From the NCBI RefSeq assembly GCF_907165205.1, contig NC_058193.1, forward strand, positions 16,939,521-17,003,520: a stretch of DNA of 64,000 nt, written 5' to 3'. Below, one piece after another: positions 11,850 through 23,392 of the stretch (within the stretch, counting starts at the first letter, position 1; the number at the start of each line of letters is the position of its first letter). This DNA comes from Coccinella septempunctata. Lineage: Eukaryota; Arthropoda; Insecta; Coleoptera; Coccinellidae. Below the pieces are notes generated by a model. The model did not search any database. It saw nothing but the letters and a program-made list of their open reading frames with translations, and was not told the origin of the DNA. The position numbers were made by a program, and so were the translations under genes.

Positions 11850-13035
11850 TAATATTCCACAGAAAAAGTATCATTTTATTACTGTTTCTAACTATTTTCC
11901 ACAGAAAAACTTTGTTTTCTCTTCATTATCACATGCTACGTAGGTAAAGTTATTGATTCGTTATTATATGACTGTATTTTAGATCATTCAATTTCTGGTG
12001 TAGTGTTTTTTATTTGATCGTAATCAATTCATCTTTTGAAAATTATGATTTACTGGTTCGTGTAATTAGTGTGTAACACAAAGTGAAACGGCTGCCAAAA
12101 TGTTGCGATACCACCTGAAAAGCTCGTCATTATATCAGTGCCCAAAGCCGCACTTTGAGAATAGATACGTATGCAAATTGGGGCCTGGGAAAAATACCAG
12201 ATTAATTGAAATCCACTTTTTGCCGCCGATGAAAAAGGCCCTCAGTGAAACGTAACAATGAATGGAGACAGAACGTTCGAGTAACGTATCTCCTTCACTT
12301 CAGCGTTCGTTTTTAATGATGCACGAAAATTCGGAGTGACGGTTTTTAGCAGGGGTTTTCACGTAAAAAGAATTAGGATGATGAATTCGACGTGGCTGCG
12401 GCCCGATGTTAAAGGTGACAAACCTATTAATTCTTTTCGTTTATTTACTCTTTATTATAGCGGACATAATCAGGATGATGAATGGAATCGAATTTCATGT
12501 TTCCATGAAAAAAGCTTTCAGTGGGACATTACCACCGAACATGTTTTCATTATGAGTAAATGTGAGTTGAAAGCTTCGATTTTATGGATGAACGCAATGA
12601 TTTTATGGATGAACGTGTCCCAAAGAAACTTGATGCTATGGTAAAGTCTCCAAAAAAGTCCAGGGCCGATAGATACTTCCGAATAAATTCTTTGAAAACG
12701 TAATTAATTAATAATGACTCTATGAGATCATTTATTATCATTGTGCAGATGAGTAATTCTGAAGATTACCTAGATGGTGAATATTTTGTTGATAAGAAAT
12801 AATGAAGAAAATTAGCTTTTTTTCGAAAAAATGAATTATCAACTTGGGTAGATATGGGTATTAAATCTGTTCGAACTATTTTTGTCAAAAGCTTTCGCAA
12901 ATGTTTAAAAAAATGGACGAAAATATGAAAGACACAGATAATCCGAATCGACGCCGACGTCAGCCATCCTGACGTGTATGTTTCAGCGCATGTCAACATG
13001 GAATGGACGAGTTCAGGAACGTTTACCAACGTTGT
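11850..13035. other. TPST intron, no clear element
   Basis: No recognised gene. An open frame at 12336-12644 is slightly repetitive (LWMNAMILWMN) and matches no family I know. Confidence 0.4.
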
Positions 13036-13039
13036 AAAT

Positions 13040-13249
13040 AATAGAAAAAACTCTTTCAATGGGAACGTGTTTTTTCAAATTATATTTGTGCCTTTCGTTT
13101 GCTTTAATGATTTTACAATCCTTGGAATGTCCCCGTCTCTCAAATCCAATTGACATAAAAGAAAATTTATATTGTATTTTGAAGGTGAATTTTGACATTA
13201 TTCAGGCGTTTTTTTCGTGTTTCGTTCATTATATTATTATGGTTTCGTC
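13040..13249 (+). repeat. Arm of dispersed repeat B (copy 1)
   Basis: The stretch from ~13059 (TTATATTTGTGCCTTTCG) to TATGGTTTCGTC recurs at 47350-47460 in the same direction and at ~48820-49000 inverted. Here it directly abuts the hAT-like element that starts at 13250. Confidence 0.65.
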
Positions 13250-14220
13250 TAAGATGTCTAAAACTCTGGTGTATTCACTGATTCGATTTTGTTTTTAATT
13301 TCGTGGGGATATGGGATCAATTTCGTTCTTTCCACTGTAGGTAGCGCTGTTTAGAATTTGACAGAGCATTGTCATTTGATATTCGGAAATAATTTGAATA
13401 CTTTCCTACGACGTACGAATATGTGTATTTATAAGCGATTATTGGTATGTGAAAATGTATAAGTTTCGAGAAAGAGGTGTAGAATATTCAATCATTCAAC
13501 ATGTCGTTCAGTAAGTTCAGTTTTCTGTATGGACAATCAAGAACTACAGTTAAGAATTCGGTGTTGTTGGAATTTGAAGCAGAACTAAATCAGATGAATG
13601 AACATTCGGGACCGATATAGCTAAGTTTTATGGAAACTTCAGCAATATTTCAAAGAAACTGTATTGGAAATACGTAATGTGAATTGTGAGCATGTATTGA
13701 GAATCAGAGATACATAAATCTATTCGAGTCTGTTACTTCAAATATTCTTCCTGAGTAGATATAGTGAAAATTCCCTCTCTGTCATCTGAATATATTGGAT
13801 ATTTGACCAATCAACTGTGTTTTATTAAAATCATATTGAATTACCCCCTCACGAATTCAAGTTGTCAAACGGAAATTATCTTGAAGAAGGACAGTAAATC
13901 CTCCTTCGAACCCTTATTCAGTAGTGTTGAAATATTGACAGATTTGTTTTTACAACGAAAAACTGTAAATCACAAATATTCCTTAACAGCTGACAAAATC
14001 GGCTGGTTCATATTTTGAACTCGTTAATCGACATTCGATATCAACGCTAAACAAAATAAAACGAGAGAGTATTATTGGAATTCCTTTGGTAGAACAAGGA
14101 TGGGACGAAGCAAATGACATGGTGGAGCCGCCACGAAACTGATCCCATATCCCCGATTTTCTGAAATGTTGATGCTTGCAAAAAGTGACAAGTGCACACA
14201 CCACTGTTTTAGACATCTTA
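13250..14220. mobile_element. hAT-like non-autonomous element, family A copy 1
   Basis: Ends TAAGATGTCTAAAACTCTGG and, on the other strand, TAAGATGTCTAAAACAGTGG form a terminal inverted repeat of at least 15 bp. Flanks GTTTCGTC (13242-13249) and GTTTCATC (14221-14228) match 7 of 8, an 8-bp target duplication. An inverted copy lies at 29275-30238 and a rearranged one at 47529-48768. The 971-bp interior has no transposase. 8-bp duplications are typical of hAT, but the TIR word is not one I recognise. Confidence 0.75.
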
Positions 14221-14604
14221 GTTTCATCCAAAGATTAATAATTTTTTCATTATTAGACTATGGTTCAATCACAGAAATTCTGATGTGTGTGAAAAACGTT
14301 GGGAAACAATGGCTTTGTTTTGGTTCGCATGCTACGCGCGAGCTTGAGCTTACGCTGAATAAATAAATGTGCGACTGTTTTGAACCGTTCTGGAACCATC
14401 CTAAAAGCGAACCAAAACAGGGCTACTATTTTTCGTCTTCGTATACGCTCATTACGAAAAATAATGCTTTTCCCAACTGGTTGCACAAATAACTTTTATC
14501 GTATCATTGAAGATTAAGACATTTTTATATGAAATCTTTATTAATAATTATTAATATTATAAACGTACCAAAACCTGCATAAAACCTTAGGTACTCATAA
14601 TAAA

Positions 14605-15517
14605 TTAGTTACCATAATTCAATACATTATAGTTATGAAAGCATAATACGTTAGAAACTAATAAAAAAATATTAGAACTAGTTTCCATGAACATGAAAAT
14701 ATTCTGACAGTTTTCAAATTTGATGGATACACCTTTGCCTTTAGCGTCCACGATAATAGGTATATCCTCTGAAGATTGATTAATGACCATTTCGCTTTCG
14801 TGTGGTTCCCCAGTGGTTAATCCACTGCCGGAAACATAGCCAAATTGAATTTTGTGAGCAATGGAAACTTTTTTGGTCACACTTTCCTTTAAATACCCTC
14901 TAGCAACCTTCGCCGATTCTCATCCATCAAGTACTTGTAGATCCCCCAGCATTAACAAGAAATTTGCCGAAGATCTTCTAACGCAGTGACTAGTAGGTAC
15001 ACATATTAGAATTTTCAAGTGAAAGATGCTCAGCAATTTTATGAGGTATTTTAGAGAAGAAATGAATGCCGTAGGGCATTCATACATTTCCCTTTTCTAT
15101 ATAATACGAAAAATATTCGATGAGTAGCGTGGACTGGCCTCAATATTGCGTACTTTTCAAATAAAAGCACAGGATTGACTTCGCCGCCAGATACCACAAC
15201 GAATATCCGTTTCTTGTTGGTTTTTGAGTCGGGAATAGTAACAATCAGCTTGTCCTCTAAAACGTCAACATCTTCCGTTGTCATCTTCGCTAATTCATTA
15301 GTTCGACAAGATCCTCCAACTCCAATTAAGAAAGGCACTCAGCCACTTTCATCATTAAAAACTCCTCGTCTGGGGCAGAACACACAAATTCGTTGACTTG
15401 TTCTCTTGTAAATACCTTTGATTTTTTTGCTCTATATCCAACGTTCTTCTTCTTGATGAAATGTATTTGTCGATTTACACTCTTTCCTTCATTTCTAAAG
15501 TCGCTCGTATATAACAT
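14605..15517 (-). pseudogene. Crypton-like tyrosine recombinase remnant 1
   Basis: Read on the minus strand, broken frames give, in order: KSKVFTREQVNEFV; GGSCRTNELAKMTTEDVDVL with IPDSKTNKKRIF (the first catalytic Arg region of tyrosine recombinases); LRPVHATHRIFFVLYRKGKC; an RRSSANFL stretch (second Arg region); and AKVARGYLKES with KK (the Tyr motif, GY). This order and spacing match the YR catalytic domain of Crypton-type transposons. At least one frameshift near 15330 and a stop near 14940 break it, and the N-terminal part is absent or unreadable. The remnant lies between the family A element and repeat Q. Assignment to Crypton rather than another eukaryotic YR element is inference. Confidence 0.6.
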
Positions 15518-15756
15518 GGAATATTTCAGCCATAAGGATGAAGCAGAATAATCCTCAGAGTTTTGCGGAATACGCTAGCAACACCGTTTCTTCTGCACCT
15601 TGAACATGTACTTTATTTCGCCACTAACAAATCTGCCGAGATTCTTTTTCATGATGGATTTTTAGATTTGTCCGGAACCAAGTACAACATTATAGTGTTG
15701 GCTGCAGCTAATGATTTTAATAATGACTTTTTGAAATGACATACATAGAACCAAAG

Positions 15757-17155
15757 ATTTTAGAGTTGAAAGATGGGAAACTAGGCGACTGAAGCGATGT
15801 GAGCGCCATCTGTGTGTCAACGTGTTTTTAAGACGCTAGGACTGTTTAAAATATTAATTTGAGTGCCATTTGCAGAAACATATGAAATTTTATATGATTT
15901 CAAATGTCCATTCTGATCAAACAGGTTTTGAAATAAAGTTGTTTGAAGGTTTCGAATCTCGTACCGCTTTTTGTTTATCTAGCTCGTTTTAGATGATGCT
16001 TATTGAATTTTTTTGTCTTATTTCTTGGTGACAACACCAAAATATTGTTCGAAAATTATTGAAAGGTAAAGAACTGTTGATCACATAATGAAATGGATTT
16101 TCCGAGATTAAGTTTTTCAATCAACTAAGGAATATGGTATTATAACTAGTAACATGTGAATCGGTCATTCATTGATTGTAATTTTCAGGGGGTTAAGAGA
16201 ATGACTTCAGTAAACACTACTGATTATACACCATGTGCAGTGAACATTTTACTGCATGTCAATTGAGAACTGTTCATACACGTAAATTGTTGTATGCAGA
16301 AAACATCCCTTACATGAACCGCCCATTAAGGGAAAATTATGATCTTTATAGTTCCATTCAAAGATTCTCAGTTGCTACTCCTTCAATATATTCAGAAATG
16401 CAGAGATTTTATTGATTTCGATCAGGTAACCGAGTGACTGTCAAATTGTTGTTTGGAAAGTCAAAGATTTATGAAACCTGCTGTTATTTTTTGTTAATTC
16501 AATAATCAATTTGTATATTATGTCATAAATAGACCATATCATACTTACAGGTCTTGTATATCTCTGTAAGGTTTTTTTTAAGTGTGGTTCTGAATATTCT
16601 ATAAATAATACCCACATATGTAAAGAACTGAAATGTGTATGCTATGATGATATGTCGAATATTGATTCATATTAATTTCTGATAGATGTATATTTTACAA
16701 ATTCAACTAAGTTTATAAATTCAAAACAACCTATTGCACAGAAATAACACCTTCGACGTATAGCAGATCACTACATACTTTTGTATGCTTTATTTATTGT
16801 CCATAATTTCAATTTTTGTAAATTTTTTATCAACTGCAAATGAATTATAGCACATCAAACAGCGTTTTTCATTGATATCAATTGATTCCAAACAATGTTC
16901 AGATGAAAACTTACATCCTGATGACAAAAAAATATACTTTTGTTTTGTCGCTCAGGAGGTTTGTTTTCTGATCTAAATAAAGTCGATATTGAAAACTGTT
17001 ATTGAAAAGTTTTTCTGTATTGAAAGTGCGTTTTCAGCGCCATCTCATTGTCAAGCGTGTTTTCACTGACCAAAATGTGGTTTAGTTACTAGAGATATGA
17101 GGGCGTTTCCTATCTTTCTACTCTTTAATCTTTTCATAAAACCTTTTTGTTTTTT
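15757..17155 (+). repeat. Dispersed repeat Q, copy 1
   Basis: About 1.4 kb is shared, in the same direction, with 58083-59606. It runs from a segment with GCCATCTGTGTGTCAACGTG to CTAGAGATATGAGGGCGTTT. AGCGCCATCT..TGTCAA.CGTGTTTT occurs near both ends as a direct repeat (about 15807 and 17036). A short frame at 16233 begins CSEHF and continues RKLLYAENIP, similar to the second half of a THAP zinc finger, so it may derive from a THAP-bearing DNA transposon. A Jockey element sits just beyond its right edge. Confidence 0.6.
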
Positions 17156-17409
17156 TTGCATCGCCGATATATGGAAGCAGGGGTCAGTACTTGGGCCGTT
17201 ACTGTATAACATATATATTCACGATATACCAAAATCGACATCGCAAGCCAGAAATCATAGAAGGAATATTACAAGAAGCTATAGATGAAATGAATGACTG
17301 GTGTATTAAATGGAAAATAAAGCTCAACGGACAAAAGAGCCAAGCGATATTACTGCAAAAGTGGAGACTGAGAACTACAACAAATCTAGAGGTAGATGGA
17401 GAAGACATC

Positions 17410-17766
17410 TGTTTAAGCGCGACAAAAGAGCAAGTGGACTGTATGAAATTCGAACAATAATAAAAAATCAAACGATCAAAAAGTAACACCAGAACGATAA
17501 TCTGACTCACCTTTCTTTCACTTTCGACCATAAAACTTCACCGAATGTGAACGACACTCTCCAAAATTGCAACGAAAATCTACCGTCGACGATGATGCGA
17601 AAAATCTCTCTCTTCTTGATCTTCGGGGAAATATCTCTTCCCTCGAAATTCCGGTGTTGCCAGCATTACACATTGTGGTGCAAACAAGGGAAAACAAACA
17701 AGATATTCCGACATTGGTCTATTCGTTCCGAAATTCACAAACCAAAAAATATGCGAAACCCTAACA
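17410..17766 (-). repeat. BEL/Pao 3' LTR
   Basis: 357 bp, identical by eye to the LTR at 23393-23749. Next to its upstream side (minus strand) a purine-rich GGTGAGCGGAA is a possible polypurine tract. Open frames within the LTR are not genes. Confidence 0.95.
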
Positions 17767-17910
17767 TTCCGCTCACCAAAAATATAAAGATATTTTTTCC
17801 AAAAATAGAACCCGAAAAAAAAATCAATGTACAGCTTGATTCAAGCAAAATAAAATGAACAAGTGCATATATACTCGAACCTCCCTGTATACATGAAAAA
17901 ATTCAAAAAA

Positions 17911-19017
17911 CTAATTTGATTTTGGTAGTGGACATAATTTAGTAAGTCCACGTTTGAACTGACTATCAGATGTTTTCACCGAAGCCACTCGAACAACTCC
18001 ATCCCTGCCGGGATATAATTCCGTGATTCTACCAATCTTCCACTTTAATGGGGGAAGATTTTCATCCTTTATCAGAACTAAATCACCGACATCTATTCCA
18101 ACACCGTCGCTCGTCCATTTCAATCGTTGATTTAAAGAATGCAAGTATTCAATGTGCCATCGCTTCCAAAAATCTTGGTGCAATCGAGTCAATAATTGCC
18201 ACCTATCGAGATGATTGAAATTCAACGAAGTCAAATCAGGGTCCGGCAAAGCCGATAACGGTTGACCTGGAGTCAGAACCGAAAAATCATTGGGATCTGA
18301 ACTTTGTTCTGTCAGAGGGCGCGAATTGAGCACAGCTTCTATTTGAACTAATAATGTGTTCAATTCTTCGAAAGTGAGAATTTGTTCTCCTATTACACGA
18401 TACAAATGTGTTTTGACCGACTTGATACCGCTCTCAGCAAGACCACCGAAATGTGGTGTGGCGGGGGGATTAAACGACCATTCCAATTTTTCGTATTCCG
18501 CAGCATCCCTCAAGATGTTCTTCAAATAATTTGCTGCCCCTACAAAGTTAGTACCACCATCCGTGTGAATGTGTGATACTCGACCGCGTCTTCCAATAAA
18601 ACGACGAAAGGCGGCCAGAAAACAGGCAGTACTTAGATCCGAAGCCAATTCTAAATGCAATGCCTTTGTAGCACAACAAACAAACAGACAAAGATACGAT
18701 TTCTGCATTTTAGCAGATCGCAATCCGCTACTTTTGATGGTGAACGGACCACCAAAGTCGATACCCACGCACGAAAACGGTTTAGCCTGGGATATACGAA
18801 AGGGAGGCAAATTTCCCATCAATGGCTGAAAAGTTTTAGGATTCGTCCTGAAACATTTGAAGCATTTTGAAATAATACTGCGAATTGCCCTTCTAGGTGA
18901 CAGAATCCAATACTGTTGCGAGAGCAAATACTGCAGTGTACGTAGACCGGGATGCAAATACTTGCGATGAAAACTTTCGATTATTAATTCCGTCAATCTA
19001 TGTTTTCTAGGTAGCAA
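17911..19017 (-). CDS. BEL/Pao integrase portion, in frame with the upstream ORF past one stop
   Basis: About 368 codons in the same reading frame as the Gag-Pol ORF, separated only by the stop at 19027-19029 and three sense codons. There is no good ATG at its start, so it is the tail of the polyprotein, not a separate gene. It has an H2C2 zinc-binding head (HRKYLHPG..CFKC, ~17-56) and an integrase core with the three acidic residues in GIDFGGP, HTDGGTNF and GLAESGIKSVK. The C-terminal part, like DUF5641, has FWKRWHIEYLHSL and VGDLVLIKDE. No other break is seen. Without readthrough of the stop, no integrase would be made. Confidence 0.93.
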   Translation of the reverse strand: MLPRKHRLTELIIESFHRKYLHPGLRTLQYLLSQQYWILSPRRAIRSIISKCFKCFRTNPKTFQPLMGNLPPFRISQAKPFSCVGIDFGGPFTIKSSGLRSAKMQKSYLCLFVCCATKALHLELASDLSTACFLAAFRRFIGRRGRVSHIHTDGGTNFVGAANYLKNILRDAAEYEKLEWSFNPPATPHFGGLAESGIKSVKTHLYRVIGEQILTFEELNTLLVQIEAVLNSRPLTEQSSDPNDFSVLTPGQPLSALPDPDLTSLNFNHLDRWQLLTRLHQDFWKRWHIEYLHSLNQRLKWTSDGVGIDVGDLVLIKDENLPPLKWKIGRITELYPGRDGVVRVASVKTSDSQFKRGLTKLCPLPKSN

Positions 19018-19026
19018 AATCGGATA

Positions 19027-22000
19027 TTACTTATCATAAGATAATCTACTATTAACAATACGACCGCCTACTCTGAGCAAACCGAAATCGCATAGAAACG
19101 GCATCAATTTGCGTAGAGGTTTCGAAAGAGGTAAACCTTGTTTTAACCGCTTTATTTCTTCCGCAAAAACAATACTCTGAACGTTTCTAACAACGATCAT
19201 TAAAGCCGTATTCAATTCTATGGCAGTAAGAATACCACTCATCTTATGTTTATCTTTCCGAATATTATTCATGAATCTATAAAGATAGGCCATAATAGAC
19301 TGTATTTTACTTAAAGACGAATATTTTTCTAATAAAGAAGAAACTACTCCATCTTCAACATGAACATTGAAACTATAAAGTTTCGTTTCCGATATTATCT
19401 CATCATCAGAGAAATTTTCTGCAATTCCATTAGAAACAGAAAAAACACTTCTAAGAAAAGGGGGCCCCGCCCACCATAACGAATTATCTAAAAGCTCAGA
19501 GGGTAGACAACCTCTAGATCCGATGTCTGCTGGATTTTCACAACCATTAATATGATGCCAGCAACTTGGACTAACCTTTTCTTGAATAGAAGCTACTCTA
19601 TTGGCGACGAAAGTCTTCCATCTACTTGGTGGAGACTTGATCCAACATAATGCAACATTTGAATCTGACCAGGCAAATGTGCGAGTTATAGTGAAATTGG
19701 AAACAAATACCGATTTTATATAACTTAACATGTTACTTAACAACACGGCGGCACACAACTCCAATCTTGGTATCGATACCTTTTTTGAGGGAGCAACCTT
19801 TGTTTTTGCCAGAACTAATATCGACTTGTATTCGAACTCCGAAATCTTCATTCTCAAGTACGCAACACCAGCATAACCTCGTTCACTCGCGTCACAAAAT
19901 CCGTGCAATTCACAAGATTTGGATCGAGGAATTTCTAAAAATCTAGGAATTTCAAGATTTGAAAGAGACTCGAGTTCTGATCTATATTGATTCCATCGAG
20001 AAACGATATTCTCTGGAGGAACGTCATCCCAATCTAATCCCAAACTCCATAAAATTTGGTTCAAATATTTAGCGAAAAATGTAATAGGTGCGAGAAAGCC
20101 TAAAGGATCAAATATTCTCGCTAACTCCGATAAAATAGTGCGTTTAGTGCATTCTTTAGACGAAACATTCACGGTATAACAAAATACGTCTTTAGTAGGA
20201 TTCCATTTCAAACCCAAGACTTTAACAATAGAACTGTCGTCCAAATCAAGAGGAATCTGTTTAAATTCATCTGGCAGAAAACTAAGTAATTCAGAACAAT
20301 TTGAAGCCCATTTCCTCAGAGGGAAACCGGCTTTTCCAAAAGCACAAATCAATTGTTCGATAATTACACGAGCATCATCTAAAGAATCACTTCCCGACAG
20401 AACATCATCGATATAAATATCATTATTTAAAATTGAAATGACTAACGGAAAGTTACAACCCTCATCAATGGCGAGCTGTTTGATTACTCTATTCGCAAGA
20501 AACGGCGAACATGTTAATCCGAATGTAACCTTATTCAACGTATATTCTAAAAGTGGTTCATCACTAGAGAAACGCCAAAAAATACGCTGATAATCTCGAA
20601 ACTTAGGCGAAACTTTAATTTGTCGAAACATCTGCTTAACGTCAGCAGTAAAAGCAATACGATGTGTTCTGAAACGAGCCAAAAGACCCACCAAATCAGT
20701 TTGTAATTTGGGGCCGACGTACAACGAATCATTAAGTGAAAACCCCGATGTGCATTTTTGAGATGCATCAAAGACTACTCTCAATTTAGTTGTCAATGAG
20801 TCAGGTTTTATAACGCAGTGATGTGGCAAATAATAGGATTTAGAATAATCCGTCAAATTTGGAGCAATGGTCATATGTCCCGAATTCAAATAATCACGCA
20901 TGAAGTCATCATACTGAATTTTCAAAACATCATCCTTGCTTAACCGACATTCCAAGTTGAAAAATCTTTTGATAGCTATCTCCCGAGAATCTTGAAAAGA
21001 TGGTTCCAAATTCGAAATAAAAGGCAAATCAACTATATATCGACCATCAACATCCCGAGTTGTAGTTTTCGAGAAGATATCTTCGCAGAGCTGATCATCT
21101 TCAGAAATGACATTATGTTCAGGTACTTGTTCCAACTCCCAAAATTTCTTTAGCGTATTTTCCAATGATTCTACTTCAGTTGGACATGAAACCAAAAATG
21201 ATGTTAAACCAGCACTATCAACAAAAGAATTTTCTGAACCGATTCGTCCAGTCAAAACCCAACCGAATAATGTATTGATAGCTATAGGTTCTCCAATATT
21301 ATTTTCAACTTTACCTGGAATTAATATCTGAGCAAAGATATCCGCAGAAATGAGCATATCAATCGAACGCGAACTATGAAATCTGGGATCAGCCAATTTC
21401 AGAGAAGTTATATGAGGCCAATTAAACGAAGTTATCTTGAAATTTGGCATATCCGAACATATTTTTGGTAAAACAAAGACATCAACTTTTAATTCTTGCT
21501 CGGTGTCATAACATGAACTAATCGTACAAGTTGAAGATCCCTTGGGTACAACGGGAGAGCTACCAATTCCATGAATCGAAGTTGTCAAGGGAAAATATCT
21601 CAAACCTAACTTATTCAAACATTTTGATGTTATGAAACTAGCCTGACTTCCATTATCAAGCAATGCACGAATTTTTTGTTTATTACCAAATGCGTCTTTT
21701 ACCAAAATTTCTGCTGTCGAAAGCAAAACAAACGATTCTGACGATTTAATAGGAGAAATTTGCAGAGAAACTGCCTGATTTAAACTAGTTTGAGACTTAT
21801 TATCAACTATAGCCTCAGAACTATCCGAATTATTTTTATGAATCAAAGAACCTGAAACTGAAGTGCTCGGTTTATTTTCCAATGATCGATTAAATTCAAC
21901 TCGCTCAAAATGTAGAAATGAATGATGTCTACTACTTCCACAACGTCCGCATGACGATTTACTCGGACAACTATTACAACGATGAGAAGATTGCAAACAT

Positions 22001-23124
22001 TTTAAACACAACTGATGATTTTTAGCTAACAAAAATCTATCATATGGAGAGCGATTCTGAAAAATAGAGCAATTCAGGTTCACGTGGTTCGATGATTTAC
22101 AAAAAACACATGTTAATTTTTCAACAAAATTTGCATCAGTTAAGAATGAAACCCGCGAACTATTATTTCTAACAACTTTAGGAGCACAAGCCGAAGAATT
22201 ATTCCTCTGAACTTGAAACTTATCATTCGATGATTCGACTGCCTCTAAGGCTTTACAATGATATGACAAAAATGCTATTAAGTCGGTATATTGAGGTAAT
22301 TCTACCTTACTGTGATCTAATTCAAATTTAGTTCTTGTTTTGAAATCGATTTTATCCAAAAGTATATTAAACAATGGAAAATCCCACGAATCAACCGGAA
22401 AATCCAAATTGTCCAAAGCGGATAAATTTTCAGAAAATACATTCAACAATTTCCTCAATGAAGTAACATTCTCCTTTTCTAATTTTGGAAAACGAAAAAT
22501 TTCGTTCCAATACGAAACTGCTAAAGGCCTCTTGTTATTATAACGCTTAAGTAGACTACCGAAAGCGATCGGATAATTGTCCCCTGACAAAGGTATTCCT
22601 TTAACTATTTCCAGAGCATCATTGGATGTACTACTCAAAAGGTACTGAAATTTTTCTATGTTGCTCAACGACAAATTTTTGTCAACCAATGATACGAACA
22701 AATCACGAAAATTAGGCCATTCTTTCAAAACACCTCCAAAAGTGGGTAGTGAAATCTTGGGTAATCTAACGTGCGATACTGTAGGTGGAGCAGTCTCCGT
22801 CTCACTGTTTCGATTTACCTTTTCAACCAAATTATAAAAGATGGATTTAACAGTGAAATATTGTTTATCTACTAAAGAACGAATATCTTCCTGTGTTTGA
22901 AGAACTTCTTCACCCTCATTTGCCCTCGCATTAACAATCTTGAAATGGCTAGCTTCGAATTGTTTATAAATTGACTCTAACCTATTCATTCGCATCTTCA
23001 GCTCCGAAATCAAAGCGGGATCGCACTGAGCATTCTGCGCTACCTCGAGGATTTCTGAAATACGATTGGAAGCGGTCTTACGATTGGCATAAGGAATAGC
23101 TAACGCAGACGCGTCAGATGGCAT
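19027..23124 (-). CDS. BEL/Pao Gag-Pol polyprotein (gag, protease, RT, RNase H part)
   Basis: 1365 codons from ATG at 23124. Domains in order: a coiled gag head (1-110); a DUF1759-type gag region (~120-280, LPTFGGVLKEWPNFRDLF); Cys/His-rich knuckles (~335-400); a DUF1758 aspartic protease with LLDNGSQASF (~490); reverse transcriptase with FGLTCSPFLANR and catalytic YIDD (~905); and a peptidase A17/RNase H-like part with IPRLELCAAV (~1120) and NPADIGSRG (~1200). The frame stops with TAA right after the start of the integrase linker (GGRIVNSRLSYDK), and continues in the same frame as the next entry. All catalytic motifs in this part look intact. Confidence 0.95.
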   Translation of the reverse strand: MPSDASALAIPYANRKTASNRISEILEVAQNAQCDPALISELKMRMNRLESIYKQFEASHFKIVNARANEGEEVLQTQEDIRSLVDKQYFTVKSIFYNLVEKVNRNSETETAPPTVSHVRLPKISLPTFGGVLKEWPNFRDLFVSLVDKNLSLSNIEKFQYLLSSTSNDALEIVKGIPLSGDNYPIAFGSLLKRYNNKRPLAVSYWNEIFRFPKLEKENVTSLRKLLNVFSENLSALDNLDFPVDSWDFPLFNILLDKIDFKTRTKFELDHSKVELPQYTDLIAFLSYHCKALEAVESSNDKFQVQRNNSSACAPKVVRNNSSRVSFLTDANFVEKLTCVFCKSSNHVNLNCSIFQNRSPYDRFLLAKNHQLCLKCLQSSHRCNSCPSKSSCGRCGSSRHHSFLHFERVEFNRSLENKPSTSVSGSLIHKNNSDSSEAIVDNKSQTSLNQAVSLQISPIKSSESFVLLSTAEILVKDAFGNKQKIRALLDNGSQASFITSKCLNKLGLRYFPLTTSIHGIGSSPVVPKGSSTCTISSCYDTEQELKVDVFVLPKICSDMPNFKITSFNWPHITSLKLADPRFHSSRSIDMLISADIFAQILIPGKVENNIGEPIAINTLFGWVLTGRIGSENSFVDSAGLTSFLVSCPTEVESLENTLKKFWELEQVPEHNVISEDDQLCEDIFSKTTTRDVDGRYIVDLPFISNLEPSFQDSREIAIKRFFNLECRLSKDDVLKIQYDDFMRDYLNSGHMTIAPNLTDYSKSYYLPHHCVIKPDSLTTKLRVVFDASQKCTSGFSLNDSLYVGPKLQTDLVGLLARFRTHRIAFTADVKQMFRQIKVSPKFRDYQRIFWRFSSDEPLLEYTLNKVTFGLTCSPFLANRVIKQLAIDEGCNFPLVISILNNDIYIDDVLSGSDSLDDARVIIEQLICAFGKAGFPLRKWASNCSELLSFLPDEFKQIPLDLDDSSIVKVLGLKWNPTKDVFCYTVNVSSKECTKRTILSELARIFDPLGFLAPITFFAKYLNQILWSLGLDWDDVPPENIVSRWNQYRSELESLSNLEIPRFLEIPRSKSCELHGFCDASERGYAGVAYLRMKISEFEYKSILVLAKTKVAPSKKVSIPRLELCAAVLLSNMLSYIKSVFVSNFTITRTFAWSDSNVALCWIKSPPSRWKTFVANRVASIQEKVSPSCWHHINGCENPADIGSRGCLPSELLDNSLWWAGPPFLRSVFSVSNGIAENFSDDEIISETKLYSFNVHVEDGVVSSLLEKYSSLSKIQSIMAYLYRFMNNIRKDKHKMSGILTAIELNTALMIVVRNVQSIVFAEEIKRLKQGLPLSKPLRKLMPFLCDFGLLRVGGRIVNSRLSYDK

Positions 23125-23392
23125 CCTGAATAATTTTCCGAAACAGGAAAATCCAAACTAATTGAACAAAATTTGGCAACAACGCTGAAACAAATGCCGA
23201 TGATTTATTCCAATATTCAAGATAAACGATGGAACTCTTATCGTGAGTCACTTTACCTGATATGAACGTTATCGAGTTTAATTTTCAAACGATTTTTGAA
23301 AATAAACTGATCGAAATCGAATGAATTTGACAAAATAAAATGAAATGAAAATCAATTTTTCTCAAAAACGAATCAGGCGCCGAATGGACCAA

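Noticed and set aside
17547..17858. A 103-codon plus-strand frame repeated at 23530-23781
   Set aside because: It is LTR sequence of the BEL element; the identical frame at both places reflects LTR identity.
18382..22543. Several 60-90-codon plus-strand frames
   Set aside because: Antisense shadows of the BEL Gag-Pol frame.
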